Assembly: GCA_021299735.1 (NCBI GenBank)
Contig: JAJTEM010000016.1
Location: 1 to 63,478, forward strand
Origin: Burkholderiales bacterium
Lineage (GTDB): Bacteria > Pseudomonadota > Gammaproteobacteria > Burkholderiales > Burkholderiaceae_B
DNA: 63,478 nt
Reading direction: 5' to 3'
The notes under the pieces were generated by a model that made no database searches, was not told the origin of the DNA, and saw nothing but the letters and a program-made list of their open reading frames with translations. Shown piece after piece: positions 31,606 to 42,156 of the stretch (its first letter is position 1; each line of letters begins with the position of its first letter). The position numbers were made by a program, and so were the translations under genes.

Positions 31606-32127
31606 TTACTTCGCGCCGTCCAAGCTGCTGAGCACTTGGTCGGTGATGTCAATGCGTTTGTTGGCGTATACAGCCTCTTGGAAAATGATGTCGTAATTTT
31701 CCTTTTCTGCAATTTGACGAATCACGCGGTTTGCGCGCTCAACCAACTCACCTACTACTTGGTTTTTCCGTTGAGCCAAGTCTTCTTCAAATTCGCGGCG
31801 CTTGCGTTGGAAGTCTCGGTCCATCTCAGCCAAATCACGCTGACGGCGAACTTTTTCGGCCTCAGGCAAGGTGATGGCGTCTTTGTCCAGCTTGGTGGCC
31901 TCAGCCTTTACTTTGCTGGCCAAGTCTTCCAGTTCTTTTTGGCGCTTGGAAAAGTCGCGTTCCAGTTTCTTTTGGGATTCCACTGCAAACTTTGAATCAC
32001 GCAAAATGCGTTCTGTGTTTACAAATCCTATTTTTGTCGCTGCTTGGGCGTGGGACATGGTTGGCAACACAATTGCCAGCGACAAGGCACCACCAATCAA
32101 CAATTTTTTCACACTATTCAAAACCAT
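31606..32127 (-). CDS. skp: OmpH/Skp family periplasmic chaperone
   Basis: 173 residues. Signal peptide ends SHAQA, then a coiled-coil-rich mature part: GFVNTERILRDSKFAVESQ, KRQKELEDLASKVKAEA, REFEEDLAQRKNQVVGELV and EKENYDIIFQEAVYA. Skp holds unfolded outer-membrane proteins in the periplasm for delivery to BamA, the product of the gene just upstream, so the neighbourhood fits. Slightly longer than the E. coli protein. Confidence 0.95.
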   Translation of the reverse strand: MVLNSVKKLLIGGALSLAIVLPTMSHAQAATKIGFVNTERILRDSKFAVESQKKLERDFSKRQKELEDLASKVKAEATKLDKDAITLPEAEKVRRQRDLAEMDRDFQRKRREFEEDLAQRKNQVVGELVERANRVIRQIAEKENYDIIFQEAVYANKRIDITDQVLSSLDGAK

Positions 32128-32147
32128 TCTCCAATATTGATTCGAAC

Positions 32148-34454
32148 TTAGAAGCCAGTACCAATCGTGAACTGCACACGTTGGGTTTCATCTTGTGGCT
32201 CGCGATTCAGAGGTACACCCAAGCTGAACTTTAGCGGGCCAACCGGGGATAGCCAGGAAATACCTAGACCGGTTGAGTAACGTAACTCTCCAATATCAAT
32301 CTTCTCACTACTTTGGAAGACGTTACCCGCATCCAGGAATGTAAATGCCCTGAAGGTACGGTCTTTGCTCATACCGGGAATCGGGAAGAAGAATTCTGCA
32401 TTACCGATAACCCGCTTGGAACCACCAACAGGCACATTGTCTGCATCACGAGGGCCCAAGGTTGAGGAACGATAGCCACGCACAGTACCAATACCACCTG
32501 CATACACGTTGCGGAAAATTGGATACGGTGAACCGCTCAGCCCGAAACCACCGGTCACCTCACCGTTCAAGGCCAAGGTATACAGCTTGCCGATCGGAAA
32601 GTAGAACTGTTCCTGGTATGTAGTGCGGATGAATTCCTGGTCGCCCAGCGGGGTCGCATATTCAGCAGTTAGCCTGGTTACACGGCCCCGTGTTGGCGCA
32701 ATCGCGGAATCTCGGGAATCAAATGAATAACCTGCATTGAGCAAAACCGCATAGCTAGAGTTGCCAAAGTCGTTCACGTAACGCTGGAAGCGAGCCGGGC
32801 TGAACTGCCCTACTTCAAGGTCTGTGCCTTCGTAACCCCCACCAAAAGAAATGCGCTCGAACTCACTGATCGGATAACCAAAACGAAGACCCGCTCCGGT
32901 TGTTTCAATAATATAGTCACCCAAGTTCAGTTCGCTGGGGTCGGTGCGACGGTTATAAACTTCAAAGCTGCGGGAAACACCGTCAATTGTGAAGTAGGGG
33001 TCTGTCTGCGAAAACGAAATGGTACGGTTAACCTTGCTGGTATTCAGCTCCAAGCCCACGGTTTTACCGGTTCCAAAAAGGTTTTGTTGCTGAATGGCGG
33101 CAGAGAGTACCAGGCTGTCGGTACTGGAAATACCAGCACCCAAGAGCAAGTTGCCGGTTGGCTTTTCCTCAACCTGCATGTTCACATCGATTTGATCTGA
33201 TGTGCCGGGCACGGGCTGGGTTTCAATGTCTACGTTGGAGAAATAGCCGAGGCGGTCCACCCGCTCCTTGGACAGTTGAATTTTTCTCGAATCGTACCAA
33301 GACGATTCAAATTGGCGGAATTCACGGCGAATAACTTCGTCTTTGGTGCGGGTATTGCCACCTACATTCATGCGGCGAACATAAACCCGCTTGCCCGTGT
33401 CCACTGCCATATTGATGTTGACCACGCGCTTTTCGCGGTCGAGGTCGGGTATGACGTTGGCATTGGCGAATGCATAGCCGTAATTGCCCAAGCGGTCTTG
33501 AATGGCTTTAGAGCTGTCTGTCAACAGTTCACCATTGAAGGTATCGCCCTTTTTCATTTTGACCAGAGAACGCAACTCTTCGTCGCGTCCCAGCAACTGG
33601 CCGGTCAGCTCAATGTCACCGAAGGTGAATTTCGCACCTTCTTTAATTGTGATAGTGATGAAAATGTCTTGCTTGTTTGGAGCAATTTGAACCTGAGTAT
33701 TCTCAATATTGAAATCGGCATAACCCCGGTTCAGATAAAAAGAGCGCAACTTTTCGATATCGCCGCTCAGTTTCTGTCGGGAATACTGGTCGTTTTTGCT
33801 GTACCACGACATGAAGCCACCGGTACTGAGTTCAAATTCCTCAAGAAGCTCCTCTTCCTTGAAGTCTTTTGCACCCAGAATTTTCAATTGCTTGATTGAT
33901 GCAGATTCACCCTCATCCACATTGAACGTAATGGCAACCCGGTTACGTGCCAACTCGTCGACACGAGTTTGAACCTGCGCACCATATTTGCTGCGAGAAA
34001 GGTATTGACGCTTTAATTCTTGCTCCGCCTTGTCGAGCAGCGATTTGTCAAAAATAAGAGACTCACCGATACCGACACCTTTCAATGCAGTTTTAAGGGT
34101 CTCTTTGTCAAATTCTTTGGTGCCGTTGATTTCAACAGAGGCAATTGCTGGCCGTTCAACCACGGTAACCACCAGGACGTCACCCTTTGCCGAGATTTTT
34201 ACATCCTCGAAAAAGCCGGTCGCAAAAAGCGATCGAATCGCCTGCAGGGCTTTTTCATCTGTAAACGTGTCACCCACACGAATAGGCAGGTAGCTAAACA
34301 CCGTACCAGCCTCAGTGCGGCGCAAACCCTCTACCTCGATGTCTTTCACCACAAACTGGTTTGCCTGAGCATGTGCCACGCTCACTGACAAAGCGCAGGT
34401 GGCCACGACTGGATAAACCAAGCGCGCTGGAAACAGAGTACTTCTTATTGTCAT
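32148..34454 (-). CDS. bamA: Outer-membrane protein assembly factor BamA
   Basis: 768 residues. Core of the BAM complex that folds and inserts outer-membrane beta-barrels. Signal peptide ends VAHAQA; then five POTRA domains (first with VVKDIEVEGLRRTEAGTVFSYL, others starting near SVEINGTKEF, KQLKILGAKDF, FGDIELTGQLL and VRRMNVGGNTRTKDEV), and a C-terminal 16-strand barrel with the VRGYRSSTLGPRD loop that carries the conserved VRGF/Y motif, ending in the phenylalanine-terminated FTIGTGF. Length is normal. Upstream of skp in the same transcript. Confidence 0.98.
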   Translation of the reverse strand: MTIRSTLFPARLVYPVVATCALSVSVAHAQANQFVVKDIEVEGLRRTEAGTVFSYLPIRVGDTFTDEKALQAIRSLFATGFFEDVKISAKGDVLVVTVVERPAIASVEINGTKEFDKETLKTALKGVGIGESLIFDKSLLDKAEQELKRQYLSRSKYGAQVQTRVDELARNRVAITFNVDEGESASIKQLKILGAKDFKEEELLEEFELSTGGFMSWYSKNDQYSRQKLSGDIEKLRSFYLNRGYADFNIENTQVQIAPNKQDIFITITIKEGAKFTFGDIELTGQLLGRDEELRSLVKMKKGDTFNGELLTDSSKAIQDRLGNYGYAFANANVIPDLDREKRVVNINMAVDTGKRVYVRRMNVGGNTRTKDEVIRREFRQFESSWYDSRKIQLSKERVDRLGYFSNVDIETQPVPGTSDQIDVNMQVEEKPTGNLLLGAGISSTDSLVLSAAIQQQNLFGTGKTVGLELNTSKVNRTISFSQTDPYFTIDGVSRSFEVYNRRTDPSELNLGDYIIETTGAGLRFGYPISEFERISFGGGYEGTDLEVGQFSPARFQRYVNDFGNSSYAVLLNAGYSFDSRDSAIAPTRGRVTRLTAEYATPLGDQEFIRTTYQEQFYFPIGKLYTLALNGEVTGGFGLSGSPYPIFRNVYAGGIGTVRGYRSSTLGPRDADNVPVGGSKRVIGNAEFFFPIPGMSKDRTFRAFTFLDAGNVFQSSEKIDIGELRYSTGLGISWLSPVGPLKFSLGVPLNREPQDETQRVQFTIGTGF

Positions 34455-34505
34455 TCAGATCGTTCCTACCAGCCCAGTCAGGCTGGAACCAATATATGAA
34501 GGCAT

Positions 34506-35849
34506 TTAGAAAATTAGCCTTTGAATATCATTAAAAAAAGCAACACTGGTCAAAATGCCAATTAGCAAAATACCCAGTTTTTGGCCTCGAATCTGCCACA
34601 CTTCATCAACCGGTTTGCCTCTGACGATTTCGGCCAAATAATACATCAAGTGCCCCCCATCCAAGAGCGGGATCGGCAAAAGATTCAAAATGCCTAGGCT
34701 AACAGAAACCATGGCTAGAAAACCGAAAAAAGGAAGAATCCCGAGACTCGATGATTCGCCAGCTGCGGACGCAATCGACACAGGCCCGCTCAGGTGCTCC
34801 CAAGACAAATCTCCAATGAGCATTTTACCCAACGCAGCCAGGGAAAATACGCTGACTTCCACCATTCGACCACTACCATCAACAATCGATTCCCATGGGC
34901 TCAAAGGATTGCTCACGATCACTGACTCGCCTCCGATCGACAAGCCCAGTCGACCGATGGTTTCACCATTTTCCAACCGGGTTTTCTCAGGTGTTGCCAA
35001 GAGGCTTATATCTTGCTCATCTCGGCGGATGCGAATGGCAGTTTCTTGTGCCGGGCGCTCTTTGATCAGGTTCGTGAATTGGGCAGATGTTTCAACCAGT
35101 ATGCTGTCCACGGCCAGTATCTGGTCATTGGCTAGAAAACCTGCCGCAGCTGCCGCGCTACCCTCGCCAACTGCCCTAACCCGCACACTTTTTTCAAAAG
35201 GCAAAAACCCGAGTTCGCGTGTTAATGTTGGCCCCAATTCTGCATTGATCGTGGAGGACGGCACTGTATCCAAAGTTAATTCTGAACCTTGACGATTGAC
35301 CTTGATCGCTAGATCTTCACGGAAAAGCCGCGCTTTGATAAGCGCCCAAGACACCTCATTCCAGTTCTTGGTTGTATCGCCATTGACGTGGGTAATTTCA
35401 TCGCCTGCAATCAAGCCTGAGCTTGCAGCGATCGAATTGGGTGTTGGATTTGCAACTTGGGTAGCAAGGCCAGTGGGTTGCATGTAAGCCAAAAAACCGT
35501 AAATAAGTGCCGCAAGAACAAGATTGGCCATGGGGCCGGCCAAAACAATTGCAATTCGATGGCCAACCGGTTTGCGATTGAATGCCTCCGAAAGATCTAT
35601 ATCGTGACCACTCAAGCTGTCGGGATCGCGTTCGTCGAGCATTCGAACGTAACCACCCAAGGGTATCCACGAAATGGTCCATTCCACTTTGGTTTTTTTA
35701 TTAATCCACTTGAATATGGGTTTACCAAACCCCACCGAGAAGCGAATTACACGCACACCATAAAAGCGCGCCACGGAATAGTGGCCGTACTCATGAATAA
35801 AAACAAGAATACCTAGGGCAATCAGGAACGAAACAATTGAATTCAGCAT
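34506..35849 (-). CDS. rseP: Intramembrane site-2 zinc protease RseP
   Basis: 447 residues. Cuts anti-sigma factor RseA and remnant signal peptides in the inner membrane. Zinc motif HEYGH near the N-terminus (LVFIHEYGHYSVARFYGV), two PDZ domains in the middle (for example NSIAASSGLIAGDEITHVNGD and AAAAGFLANDQILAVDS), and the second zinc ligand in NLLPIPLLDGGHLMYYL. Four membrane helices. In the dxr-rseP-bamA order that is standard. Confidence 0.97.
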   Translation of the reverse strand: MLNSIVSFLIALGILVFIHEYGHYSVARFYGVRVIRFSVGFGKPIFKWINKKTKVEWTISWIPLGGYVRMLDERDPDSLSGHDIDLSEAFNRKPVGHRIAIVLAGPMANLVLAALIYGFLAYMQPTGLATQVANPTPNSIAASSGLIAGDEITHVNGDTTKNWNEVSWALIKARLFREDLAIKVNRQGSELTLDTVPSSTINAELGPTLTRELGFLPFEKSVRVRAVGEGSAAAAAGFLANDQILAVDSILVETSAQFTNLIKERPAQETAIRIRRDEQDISLLATPEKTRLENGETIGRLGLSIGGESVIVSNPLSPWESIVDGSGRMVEVSVFSLAALGKMLIGDLSWEHLSGPVSIASAAGESSSLGILPFFGFLAMVSVSLGILNLLPIPLLDGGHLMYYLAEIVRGKPVDEVWQIRGQKLGILLIGILTSVAFFNDIQRLIF

Positions 35850-35862
35850 TTAAATCCTGTGT

Positions 35863-37062
35863 TTAACACTTCTTGGCGCATTCAACTGCGAAAGCGCGCA
35901 CTTCTCTGTCCAGTTCGAACGCATCGTCCAGGTTGGCAACACAAGTTGATGCAAAACGGGACAAACTCATCTGCGTCAACTTCACGATATCCATGTAAGC
36001 AATCTTTTCATTCAAAAACAAATCAACTGCCATTTCATTGGCCGCATTAAACACTGGTGCCATTGTGTCGGGCTTCGCAAGTACATCAAATGCGAGCTTC
36101 AACATCGGAAAACGGCTCAAATCAGGTTCCTCGAAATCCAGTTTTCCCAGGGCGGCCAAATTCAAACGCGGTGAGCCTGACTCAATTCGGTCGGGTAAAC
36201 CCAAGACGTGGGCGATGGGTGTTCTCATGTCTGGGCAACCCAGCTGCGCCAGCATGCTACCGTCTTTGTATTCAACCAATGAATGGACAATTGATTGCGG
36301 GTGAACCAAAACTGACAGCTGCCCGGCAGGCAAACCAAACAGCCAAAGTGCCTCGATTAACTCAAGACCTTTGTTTGCCATTGTGGCACTGTCCACCGAG
36401 ATTTTTCGCCCCATTACCCAATTTGGATGCGCAATCGCTTGGGCTGGACTAACCTGAGAAAGTTCCGCTACGCTTTTATTTCTGAAAGGACCACCAGAGG
36501 CTGTTAACACAAGCCTTTCGATACCAAACTCTGCCGCTCGGCTCAAATCGTAATTGGCAGGTAAACACTGATAAATGGCATTGTGCTCTGAATCGACGGG
36601 CAGAATGGTGGCACCCGAGCTCAAACTGGCTTGGATCATGAACCGTCCAGCCAAAACCAGCGACTCTTTGTTGGCCAACAATACCCGTTTACCGGCTTGT
36701 AGCGCACTGAGCGTGGGCTTTAACCCGGCTGAACCCACAATTGCGGCCACAACCGTGTCAATTTGTTCGCTTTGGCAAAGCGATGCAAGAGCATCCTCTC
36801 CACCAATTTCTGGAATGTATCCAATTTGCTCGCGAAGCTTCGCATTAAGACCCGACGCATGCCATTGATTAAGGGCATTGGAGTCACAAATAATTAAAAC
36901 TTTGGGTCGGTGTACACAGGCCTGTGCGAATAGCAATTCGATATTTCGGCCCGCAACCAAGCCATGCACCTGAAAACGATCGGGGTGCCTGGCGACCACG
37001 TCAAGAGTATTGATGCCGATGGTGCCGGTTGCACCAAGAATAAGTAGGTTTTGCAAATTCAT
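35863..37062 (-). CDS. dxr: 1-deoxy-D-xylulose 5-phosphate reductoisomerase
   Basis: 399 residues. Second step of the MEP isoprenoid pathway, NADPH-dependent. NADPH motif LGATGTIGINTLDVVARHP, the metal and substrate loops VDSEHNAIYQCL, LTASGGPFRNK, NWVMGRKISVDSATMANKGLE and VHPQSIVHSLVEYKDGS, and the C-terminal domain with NAANEMAVDLFL. Full length. Feeds uppS, two genes upstream in the same operon. Confidence 0.98.
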   Translation of the reverse strand: MNLQNLLILGATGTIGINTLDVVARHPDRFQVHGLVAGRNIELLFAQACVHRPKVLIICDSNALNQWHASGLNAKLREQIGYIPEIGGEDALASLCQSEQIDTVVAAIVGSAGLKPTLSALQAGKRVLLANKESLVLAGRFMIQASLSSGATILPVDSEHNAIYQCLPANYDLSRAAEFGIERLVLTASGGPFRNKSVAELSQVSPAQAIAHPNWVMGRKISVDSATMANKGLELIEALWLFGLPAGQLSVLVHPQSIVHSLVEYKDGSMLAQLGCPDMRTPIAHVLGLPDRIESGSPRLNLAALGKLDFEEPDLSRFPMLKLAFDVLAKPDTMAPVFNAANEMAVDLFLNEKIAYMDIVKLTQMSLSRFASTCVANLDDAFELDREVRAFAVECAKKC

Positions 37063-37070
37063 TCTTCAAT

Positions 37071-37913
37071 TCAAGCCACGGTTGCACTAACCAGCAAAAT
37101 CGCAAGGGGTAGCACGGGTAACTGTGCGTCAATCCGGTCGAGAACGCCACCATGGCCCGGCAATAGCTGACTGCTGTCCTTTAAACCGGCCTTGCGTTTC
37201 AACATAGACTCAAACAGGTCACCAACCACGCTGTAAGCGCTCAGCACAATTAGCCAAAAGGTAAACACAATTGGATGCCAGCGATCAAAGGCCATGACTT
37301 GCCAAGTGTTTTTCAATTCAGGATATGCGTCTGCCAATGAAACCACAATCCAGCTAAGTGCAACCACGCTAAATGCGCCGCCGACAGCACCCTCCCAGCT
37401 TTTTCCGGGAGAAATTCGGGGGGCTAATTTGCGCTTGCCAAAGGTTTTTCCGAAAAAGTACGCAAAAATATCAGCCGCAAAGCAAATAGCGATGGTACTT
37501 AGCAAAAAAATAACACCGTAGGTTTTGGTGATCACCAGTGCCAAGCCCGCTGCTGCAATCAACACAAACCCGACAAGACCATAGAGTGCCTTGTTGTTCA
37601 GCACTCCAACTGATACATTTCGAAGGCACCAGGGTGCAAAACCCACCCAAAACACACTGGCCAGTGCAAGCAAAGGAAAAACCTGTGTTTGAAGGTTAAG
37701 TGAGCGTTCCAGCAATATGCAACCGAAGCCGCCAACCACTGCATATGCAACGGCTTTTCCAGGCTCGAAAAGACCAAGCCTGGCCCACTCCCAGAATGCG
37801 CCAACCAGCACTGTCAATACGAAAAGATTCCAGCCGATCTTGCCGCCATACAACAGAACTACAAGCAGCACGATCAGCAGGACTACAGCCGTGATCACAC
37901 GCGTTCTAAGCAT
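37071..37913 (-). CDS. cdsA: Phosphatidate cytidylyltransferase
   Basis: 280 residues. Makes CDP-diacylglycerol for phospholipid synthesis in the inner membrane. About seven to eight helices and the CDS signature near the C-terminus (SVVGDLFESMLKRKAGLKDSS and LLPGHGGVLDRIDAQ). Follows uppS by 24 bases and precedes dxr. Confidence 0.96.
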   Translation of the reverse strand: MLRTRVITAVVLLIVLLVVLLYGGKIGWNLFVLTVLVGAFWEWARLGLFEPGKAVAYAVVGGFGCILLERSLNLQTQVFPLLALASVFWVGFAPWCLRNVSVGVLNNKALYGLVGFVLIAAAGLALVITKTYGVIFLLSTIAICFAADIFAYFFGKTFGKRKLAPRISPGKSWEGAVGGAFSVVALSWIVVSLADAYPELKNTWQVMAFDRWHPIVFTFWLIVLSAYSVVGDLFESMLKRKAGLKDSSQLLPGHGGVLDRIDAQLPVLPLAILLVSATVA

Positions 37914-37937
37914 GATATGTCTCGATTGAGAACTGGA

Positions 37938-38726
37938 TCACAGGGCGGATTGCCGAACATGGACCACTGGGGCCTGAATTTGCTCGGAGGTTCGACCAAA
38001 GCGTCGTTCTCTGTTGTTATAGGAATCGATGGCCTCAAGAAGCATGGACTTGCCGAAATCAGGCCAAAATTTGTCAGTGAAATAAAATTCTGTGTAAGCC
38101 AACTGCCACAGTAAAAAGTTGGACACTCGCTGCTCTCCGCCAGTTCTTATAAATAAATCTGGCTCGGGACTGCCTTGCAGGCACAGGTGTCTGGAAAGGT
38201 CGGTCTCTGAAATCTGATCTGGATTATTAGCCAGCTCAGGGTTGTTTTTAAGCATGTTTTTAGCGGCCTGCAGAATATCCCACCTGCCACCATAATTTGC
38301 AGCGATGTTTAAAAACAGCCGGGTATTGTTTTTTGTAAGTTCTTGCGCTGAAGCAATCGCCGCGCGCAACTCTGGCTCGAATGCCGAAGTGTCACCTACA
38401 ATTCTGAGGCAAATGTTTTCTCGATGCATGGCCTCCACATCTTTGCGCAGCACACGAATGAAAAGACGCATCAGAAGGCTGACCTCCTCGGGAGGCCTGC
38501 GCCAATTTTCCGAGGAAAAAGCAAACAGCGTGAGGTGTTCGACGCCAAGTTCGCAGCAGGCTTGAACAGTGCGCTTGACAGCGTCTACGCCACGCTTGTG
38601 CCCGGCAAATCGGGGCATAAGACGGCTCTTGGCCCAGCGGCCGTTCCCGTCCATCACGATTGCAACGTGCTTTGGAATTTCGGATGTAACTGGAACATCC
38701 AGAGTTGAGCTGGTGTAGACGGTCAT
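37938..38726 (-). CDS. uppS: Isoprenyl transferase (undecaprenyl diphosphate synthase)
   Basis: 262 residues. Builds the C55 carrier lipid for peptidoglycan and O-antigen. cis-prenyltransferase motifs: [16 protein letters not shown] with the catalytic Asp, [39 protein letters not shown], and [25 protein letters not shown]. Slightly long at both ends. Seven bases after frr. Confidence 0.97.
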   Translation of the reverse strand: MTVYTSSTLDVPVTSEIPKHVAIVMDGNGRWAKSRLMPRFAGHKRGVDAVKRTVQACCELGVEHLTLFAFSSENWRRPPEEVSLLMRLFIRVLRKDVEAMHRENICLRIVGDTSAFEPELRAAIASAQELTKNNTRLFLNIAANYGGRWDILQAAKNMLKNNPELANNPDQISETDLSRHLCLQGSPEPDLFIRTGGEQRVSNFLLWQLAYTEFYFTDKFWPDFGKSMLLEAIDSYNNRERRFGRTSEQIQAPVVHVRQSAL

Positions 38727-38733
38727 GAATGAC

Positions 38734-39294
38734 TTAAACCGTCATGATTTCAGCTTCTTTTGACTGCAAAACCTGATCGACTTCGGATACAAACTTGTCG
38801 GTCAGTTTTTGAATGTCCGCTTGAGCACGGCGCTCATCATCCTCAGAAATTTCCTTGTCGTTAACCAGACGCTTCAGTGCCTCGTTCGCGTCGCGACGAA
38901 GGTTGCGAATAGCCACTTTGGTTTGTTCACCTTCGCCTTTGATGAATTTGGTCAACTCTTTGCGACGTTCTTCCGTCAGCGCAGGCATTGGGACTCGAAT
39001 GGTTTCACCCATAGATGCAGGATTAAGGCCCAGGTCCGATTCACGAATGGCCTTTTCAACAGCGTTGGCCATGTTTTTTTCCCACGGTTGAACCACGATT
39101 GTTCGAGCATCTGCAAGGCTCAGGTTCGCCACCTGGGATATTGGAACCATAGAACCATAGTAATCAACTTGCACGTGGTCCAAAATACCTGTGTGTGCAC
39201 GGCCGGTGCGCACCTTTTGCAAATCGGTTTTCAGGGACTCGATGGATTTCACCATCTTCTCTTCAGTTGTTTTTCGAATGTTCGCAACGCTCAT
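38734..39294 (-). CDS. frr: Ribosome recycling factor
   Basis: 186 residues. Splits post-termination ribosomes together with EF-G. Motifs at the start ([27 protein letters not shown]), [15 protein letters not shown], and [20 protein letters not shown] segment ([18 protein letters not shown]), with the C-terminal helix [21 protein letters not shown]. Between pyrH and uppS as usual. Confidence 0.98.
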   Translation of the reverse strand: MSVANIRKTTEEKMVKSIESLKTDLQKVRTGRAHTGILDHVQVDYYGSMVPISQVANLSLADARTIVVQPWEKNMANAVEKAIRESDLGLNPASMGETIRVPMPALTEERRKELTKFIKGEGEQTKVAIRNLRRDANEALKRLVNDKEISEDDERRAQADIQKLTDKFVSEVDQVLQSKEAEIMTV

Positions 39295-39360
39295 GATTGG
39301 ATTCTCACTGCCTAAGTGGATTAATTAGTAAATTAATTAGTCGATCGAATGGCCAGTTAA

Positions 39361-40071
39361 TTACATATGCACCAAAGTGCCCTCGTTTTCACCAGCAACG
39401 GCGCGATGCAAGGCACCTGGCTTGTTGATGGAAAATACCCGGATTGGAAGCTTTTGGTCGCGACACAAAGCAAATGCCGTGGCGTCCATTACCTCGAGGT
39501 TTTTGGAGATTGCTTCGTTAAACGAAATTTTTTCATATCGAGTTGCGGTGGGATCCTTATTCGGGTCGGCGGTATAAATACCATCCACCTTTGTGGCTTT
39601 CAGTACAACCTCAGCGCCAATTTCAGAACCACGCAACGCTGCTGCTGTGTCGGTGGTGAAGAATGGGTTACCGGTACCCGCTGCGAATATGACTATCTTG
39701 CCTTCTTCAAGGTAACGAATCGCTTTGGGCCGGATGTATGGCTCTACAACCTGCTCGATATTGAGCGCCGACTGCACCCTGGCCTCGACGCCAGCTCGAC
39801 GAAACGCATCCTGCAACGCAAGCGCGTTCATTACGGTGGCCATCATGCCCATATAGTCTGCGGTGGCCCTGTCCATACCAGCGGCTCCGGGAGCAATTCC
39901 CCTGAATATGTTGCCACCACCAATCACTACTGCCAATTCGACACCCGATGCTGAAACTTCTGCAACTTCTGAAACCATTCTTTCTATGGTTTGCCGATTG
40001 ATGCCATAAGAATCTTCGCCCATCAGGGCCTCGCCTGACAATTTCAGTAACACACGTTTGTATGCTGCCAT
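39361..40071 (-). CDS. pyrH: UMP kinase
   Basis: 236 residues. Phosphorylates UMP to UDP; allosterically regulated by GTP and UTP. Amino-acid-kinase fold: [71 protein letters not shown] and [15 protein letters not shown]. Full length, ends NEGTLVHM. Follows tsf across a terminator-like hairpin at 40145-40171. Confidence 0.98.
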   Translation of the reverse strand: MAAYKRVLLKLSGEALMGEDSYGINRQTIERMVSEVAEVSASGVELAVVIGGGNIFRGIAPGAAGMDRATADYMGMMATVMNALALQDAFRRAGVEARVQSALNIEQVVEPYIRPKAIRYLEEGKIVIFAAGTGNPFFTTDTAAALRGSEIGAEVVLKATKVDGIYTADPNKDPTATRYEKISFNEAISKNLEVMDATAFALCRDQKLPIRVFSINKPGALHRAVAGENEGTLVHM

Positions 40072-40144
40072 TCAAGCCTCTTGTTGGATTATTGTCAGGA
40101 TTCTATAACGTAAAGCACAGAACTTAGTAGACAAGCAAATAAAA

Positions 40145-40171
40145 AGGGGCTTCTCGTGACGAGAAACCCCT
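40145..40171 (-). terminator. Terminator-like hairpin after tsf
   Basis: On the minus strand the sequence pairs AGGGG and TTCTCG arms around a 3-base loop (one C/A mismatch) and is followed by a run of T residues. It lies 16 bases beyond the tsf stop and ahead of pyrH, so it may trim the transcript between the two genes. Confidence 0.75.
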
Positions 40172-40186
40172 GTTCAGACCAAGGAA

Positions 40187-41077
40187 TTAGCGACCTGTAG
40201 CGGCAGCCGCAGCCTGTGCAGCAACTTCAGCTGCAAAATCGTTCACTTTCTTTTCAATCCCTTCGCCTACGATAAACAAGTCGAAGCCGTTAACTTCGCT
40301 GCCCTTGCTTTTGAGCATGGCTTCAACGGTGAGTTTGTCGTCTTTTACAAATGGCTGAGACAGCAAGGCTACCTCTTTCAAGAACTTCTTGATTGAGCCC
40401 TCAACCATTTTCTCTGCGATATCAGCCGGTTTGCCCGATTCTTCCGCTTTGGCCTTGGCCACTGAACGCTCGCGATCGATGTCTTCCTGAGGAACGCCGC
40501 TTTCGTGCAAGGCCTTGGGTTTGGTCGCTGCGATGTGCAAGGCAACATCTTTGCCCACATTTTCATCGGAACCAGTGTAGTCGACCAAAACGCCGATTTT
40601 GCCGCCGTGAATGTATGAGCTTAAGCTACCTTTGGCTTCAACACGCTTGAAACGGCGAACGGACATGTTTTCACCAATTTTGCCGATCAAAGCGGCGCGC
40701 ACTGTGTCTACCGTGCCTTCACCCAAAGGCAAGGCAGAAAGAGCCTCAACGTTGGCTGGGTTATGGTCTGCAATCAACTTTGCTACATTGGCTACAAAAG
40801 CCAGAAAGTCGTCGTTTTTTGCCACGAAATCAGTTTCGCAGTTCACTTCAACAATGGTACCTAACTTGCTGGATTCATTGATATAAATCCCAACCAAGCC
40901 TTCAGCGGTTACACGGGTGGCCGCCTTGCTGGCTTTGCTTCCCAATTTAACACGCAAAATTTCTTCAGCCTTGTCCATGTCGCCGGCGGCTTCAGTCAAG
41001 GCTTTTTTGCATTCCATCATCGGCGCGTCTGTTTTCTCACGCAGTACTTTAACCATTGCTGCTGTAATTTCAGCCAT
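40187..41077 (-). CDS. tsf: Elongation factor Ts
   Basis: 296 residues from the ATG at 41077, which has an AGGAG ribosome-binding site; the frame extends upstream to 41149 but into the terminator region. EF-Ts exchanges GDP for GTP on EF-Tu. Motifs: [42 protein letters not shown], the [13 protein letters not shown] core and the C-terminal module [15 protein letters not shown]. Directly downstream of rpsB with a hairpin between them. Confidence 0.97.
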   Translation of the reverse strand: MAEITAAMVKVLREKTDAPMMECKKALTEAAGDMDKAEEILRVKLGSKASKAATRVTAEGLVGIYINESSKLGTIVEVNCETDFVAKNDDFLAFVANVAKLIADHNPANVEALSALPLGEGTVDTVRAALIGKIGENMSVRRFKRVEAKGSLSSYIHGGKIGVLVDYTGSDENVGKDVALHIAATKPKALHESGVPQEDIDRERSVAKAKAEESGKPADIAEKMVEGSIKKFLKEVALLSQPFVKDDKLTVEAMLKSKGSEVNGFDLFIVGEGIEKKVNDFAAEVAAQAAAAATGR

Positions 41078-41119
41078 TGATTTTCTCCTAAAGTCGGATT
41101 CTGAATTAGACAAAAAAAA

Positions 41120-41137
41120 GGGGCGATTGATCGCCCC
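41120..41137 (-). terminator. Hairpin and T-run between rpsB and tsf
   Basis: GGGGCGAT / ATCGCCCC with a 2-base loop, and on the minus strand eight T residues follow. It is a textbook intrinsic terminator and lies between rpsB (20 bases upstream) and tsf; partial read-through would let rpsB outnumber tsf. Confidence 0.85.
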
Positions 41138-41157
41138 ATTGGAAGGCAAGGGCTTGA

Positions 41158-41913
41158 TTAGCCCTCGGCTCCCTCTTCAGACACTTCCACGAAGTCGTCA
41201 CCGCCCTTGATGGCTTCAACCACATCGTTTACAGCTTGATCGCGGCCAGCCAGTACGGCATCGGCTACAGAACGAGCGTATAAACGAATGGCGCGGGCGG
41301 AGTCATCGTTACCAGGAACAATGTAGCTGACGCCTGCTGGTGAATGGTTGGTATCCACAACTCCAACTACTGGAATGCCCAGCTTTTCAGCTTCAGTAAT
41401 CGCAATTTTGTGGTAACCAACGTCGCACACAAAAATCGCATCGGGCAAGGTGGGCATGTCTTTGATGCCGCCGATTGACTGGTTCAGTTTTTCAAGCTCG
41501 CGGGCAAACATCAGAGCTTCTTTCTTGGACATGCGCTCGGTACCGCCGTCTGCGATGATGGCTTCCATGTCTTTCAAGCGCTTGATGGATGTTTTCACGG
41601 TTTTGAAATTGGTGAGCATGCCGCCCAACCAACGCTGATCAACGAAGGGCATGCCGCAGCGCTGTGCTTCTTCGGCAATAATTTCCTTGGCTTGGCGCTT
41701 GGTGCACACAAACAGGATGTTTCCGCGGTTGGCTGACAGGCGCTTGACGAATTTCAACGCGTCGTCGAGCATTACAACCGTTTTTTCCAGGTTAATAATA
41801 TGAATTTTGTTACGATGGCCGTAAATGTAAGGGGCCATTTTTGGGTTCCAGAAGCGTGTTTGGTGGCCAAAGTGGCAACCTGCTTCCAGCATTTCGCGCA
41901 TTGATACTGCCAT
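41158..41913 (-). CDS. rpsB: 30S ribosomal protein S2
   Basis: 251 residues. Small-subunit protein bound near S1. Motifs: [51 protein letters not shown] and a C-terminal acidic end ([11 protein letters not shown]). Start supported by GGAGAAATTC before the ATG. First gene of the rpsB-tsf-pyrH-frr run; its 243-base upstream gap, shared with the divergent map gene, should contain its promoter, though I cannot place one confidently. Confidence 0.98.
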   Translation of the reverse strand: MAVSMREMLEAGCHFGHQTRFWNPKMAPYIYGHRNKIHIINLEKTVVMLDDALKFVKRLSANRGNILFVCTKRQAKEIIAEEAQRCGMPFVDQRWLGGMLTNFKTVKTSIKRLKDMEAIIADGGTERMSKKEALMFARELEKLNQSIGGIKDMPTLPDAIFVCDVGYHKIAITEAEKLGIPVVGVVDTNHSPAGVSYIVPGNDDSARAIRLYARSVADAVLAGRDQAVNDVVEAIKGGDDFVEVSEEGAEG

Positions 41914-42156
41914 GAATTTCTCCAGTGTAGACAGGGTTAAATGGGTTTGTACTGGGCCAGCAACGGGTTAAACACCAATAATTACTAGCACCCTGTCGCA
42001 CAAACCATTAAATTTGCTCTTGGGAGTTGGCCTACCATATCGAGCAACTAATTTAACACTTAGATGCTTAACTAAGCGGGCCACCCCCAGACCTAGAGCA
42101 GCCAAAGATTATACTCGGTTAAAATACGTTAGCTCAAGCAGGAATTAAACAAAACC

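Noticed and set aside
42056..42080. CTTAG/CTAAG repeat upstream of map as an operator
   Set aside because: Only five bases per arm, expected often by chance.
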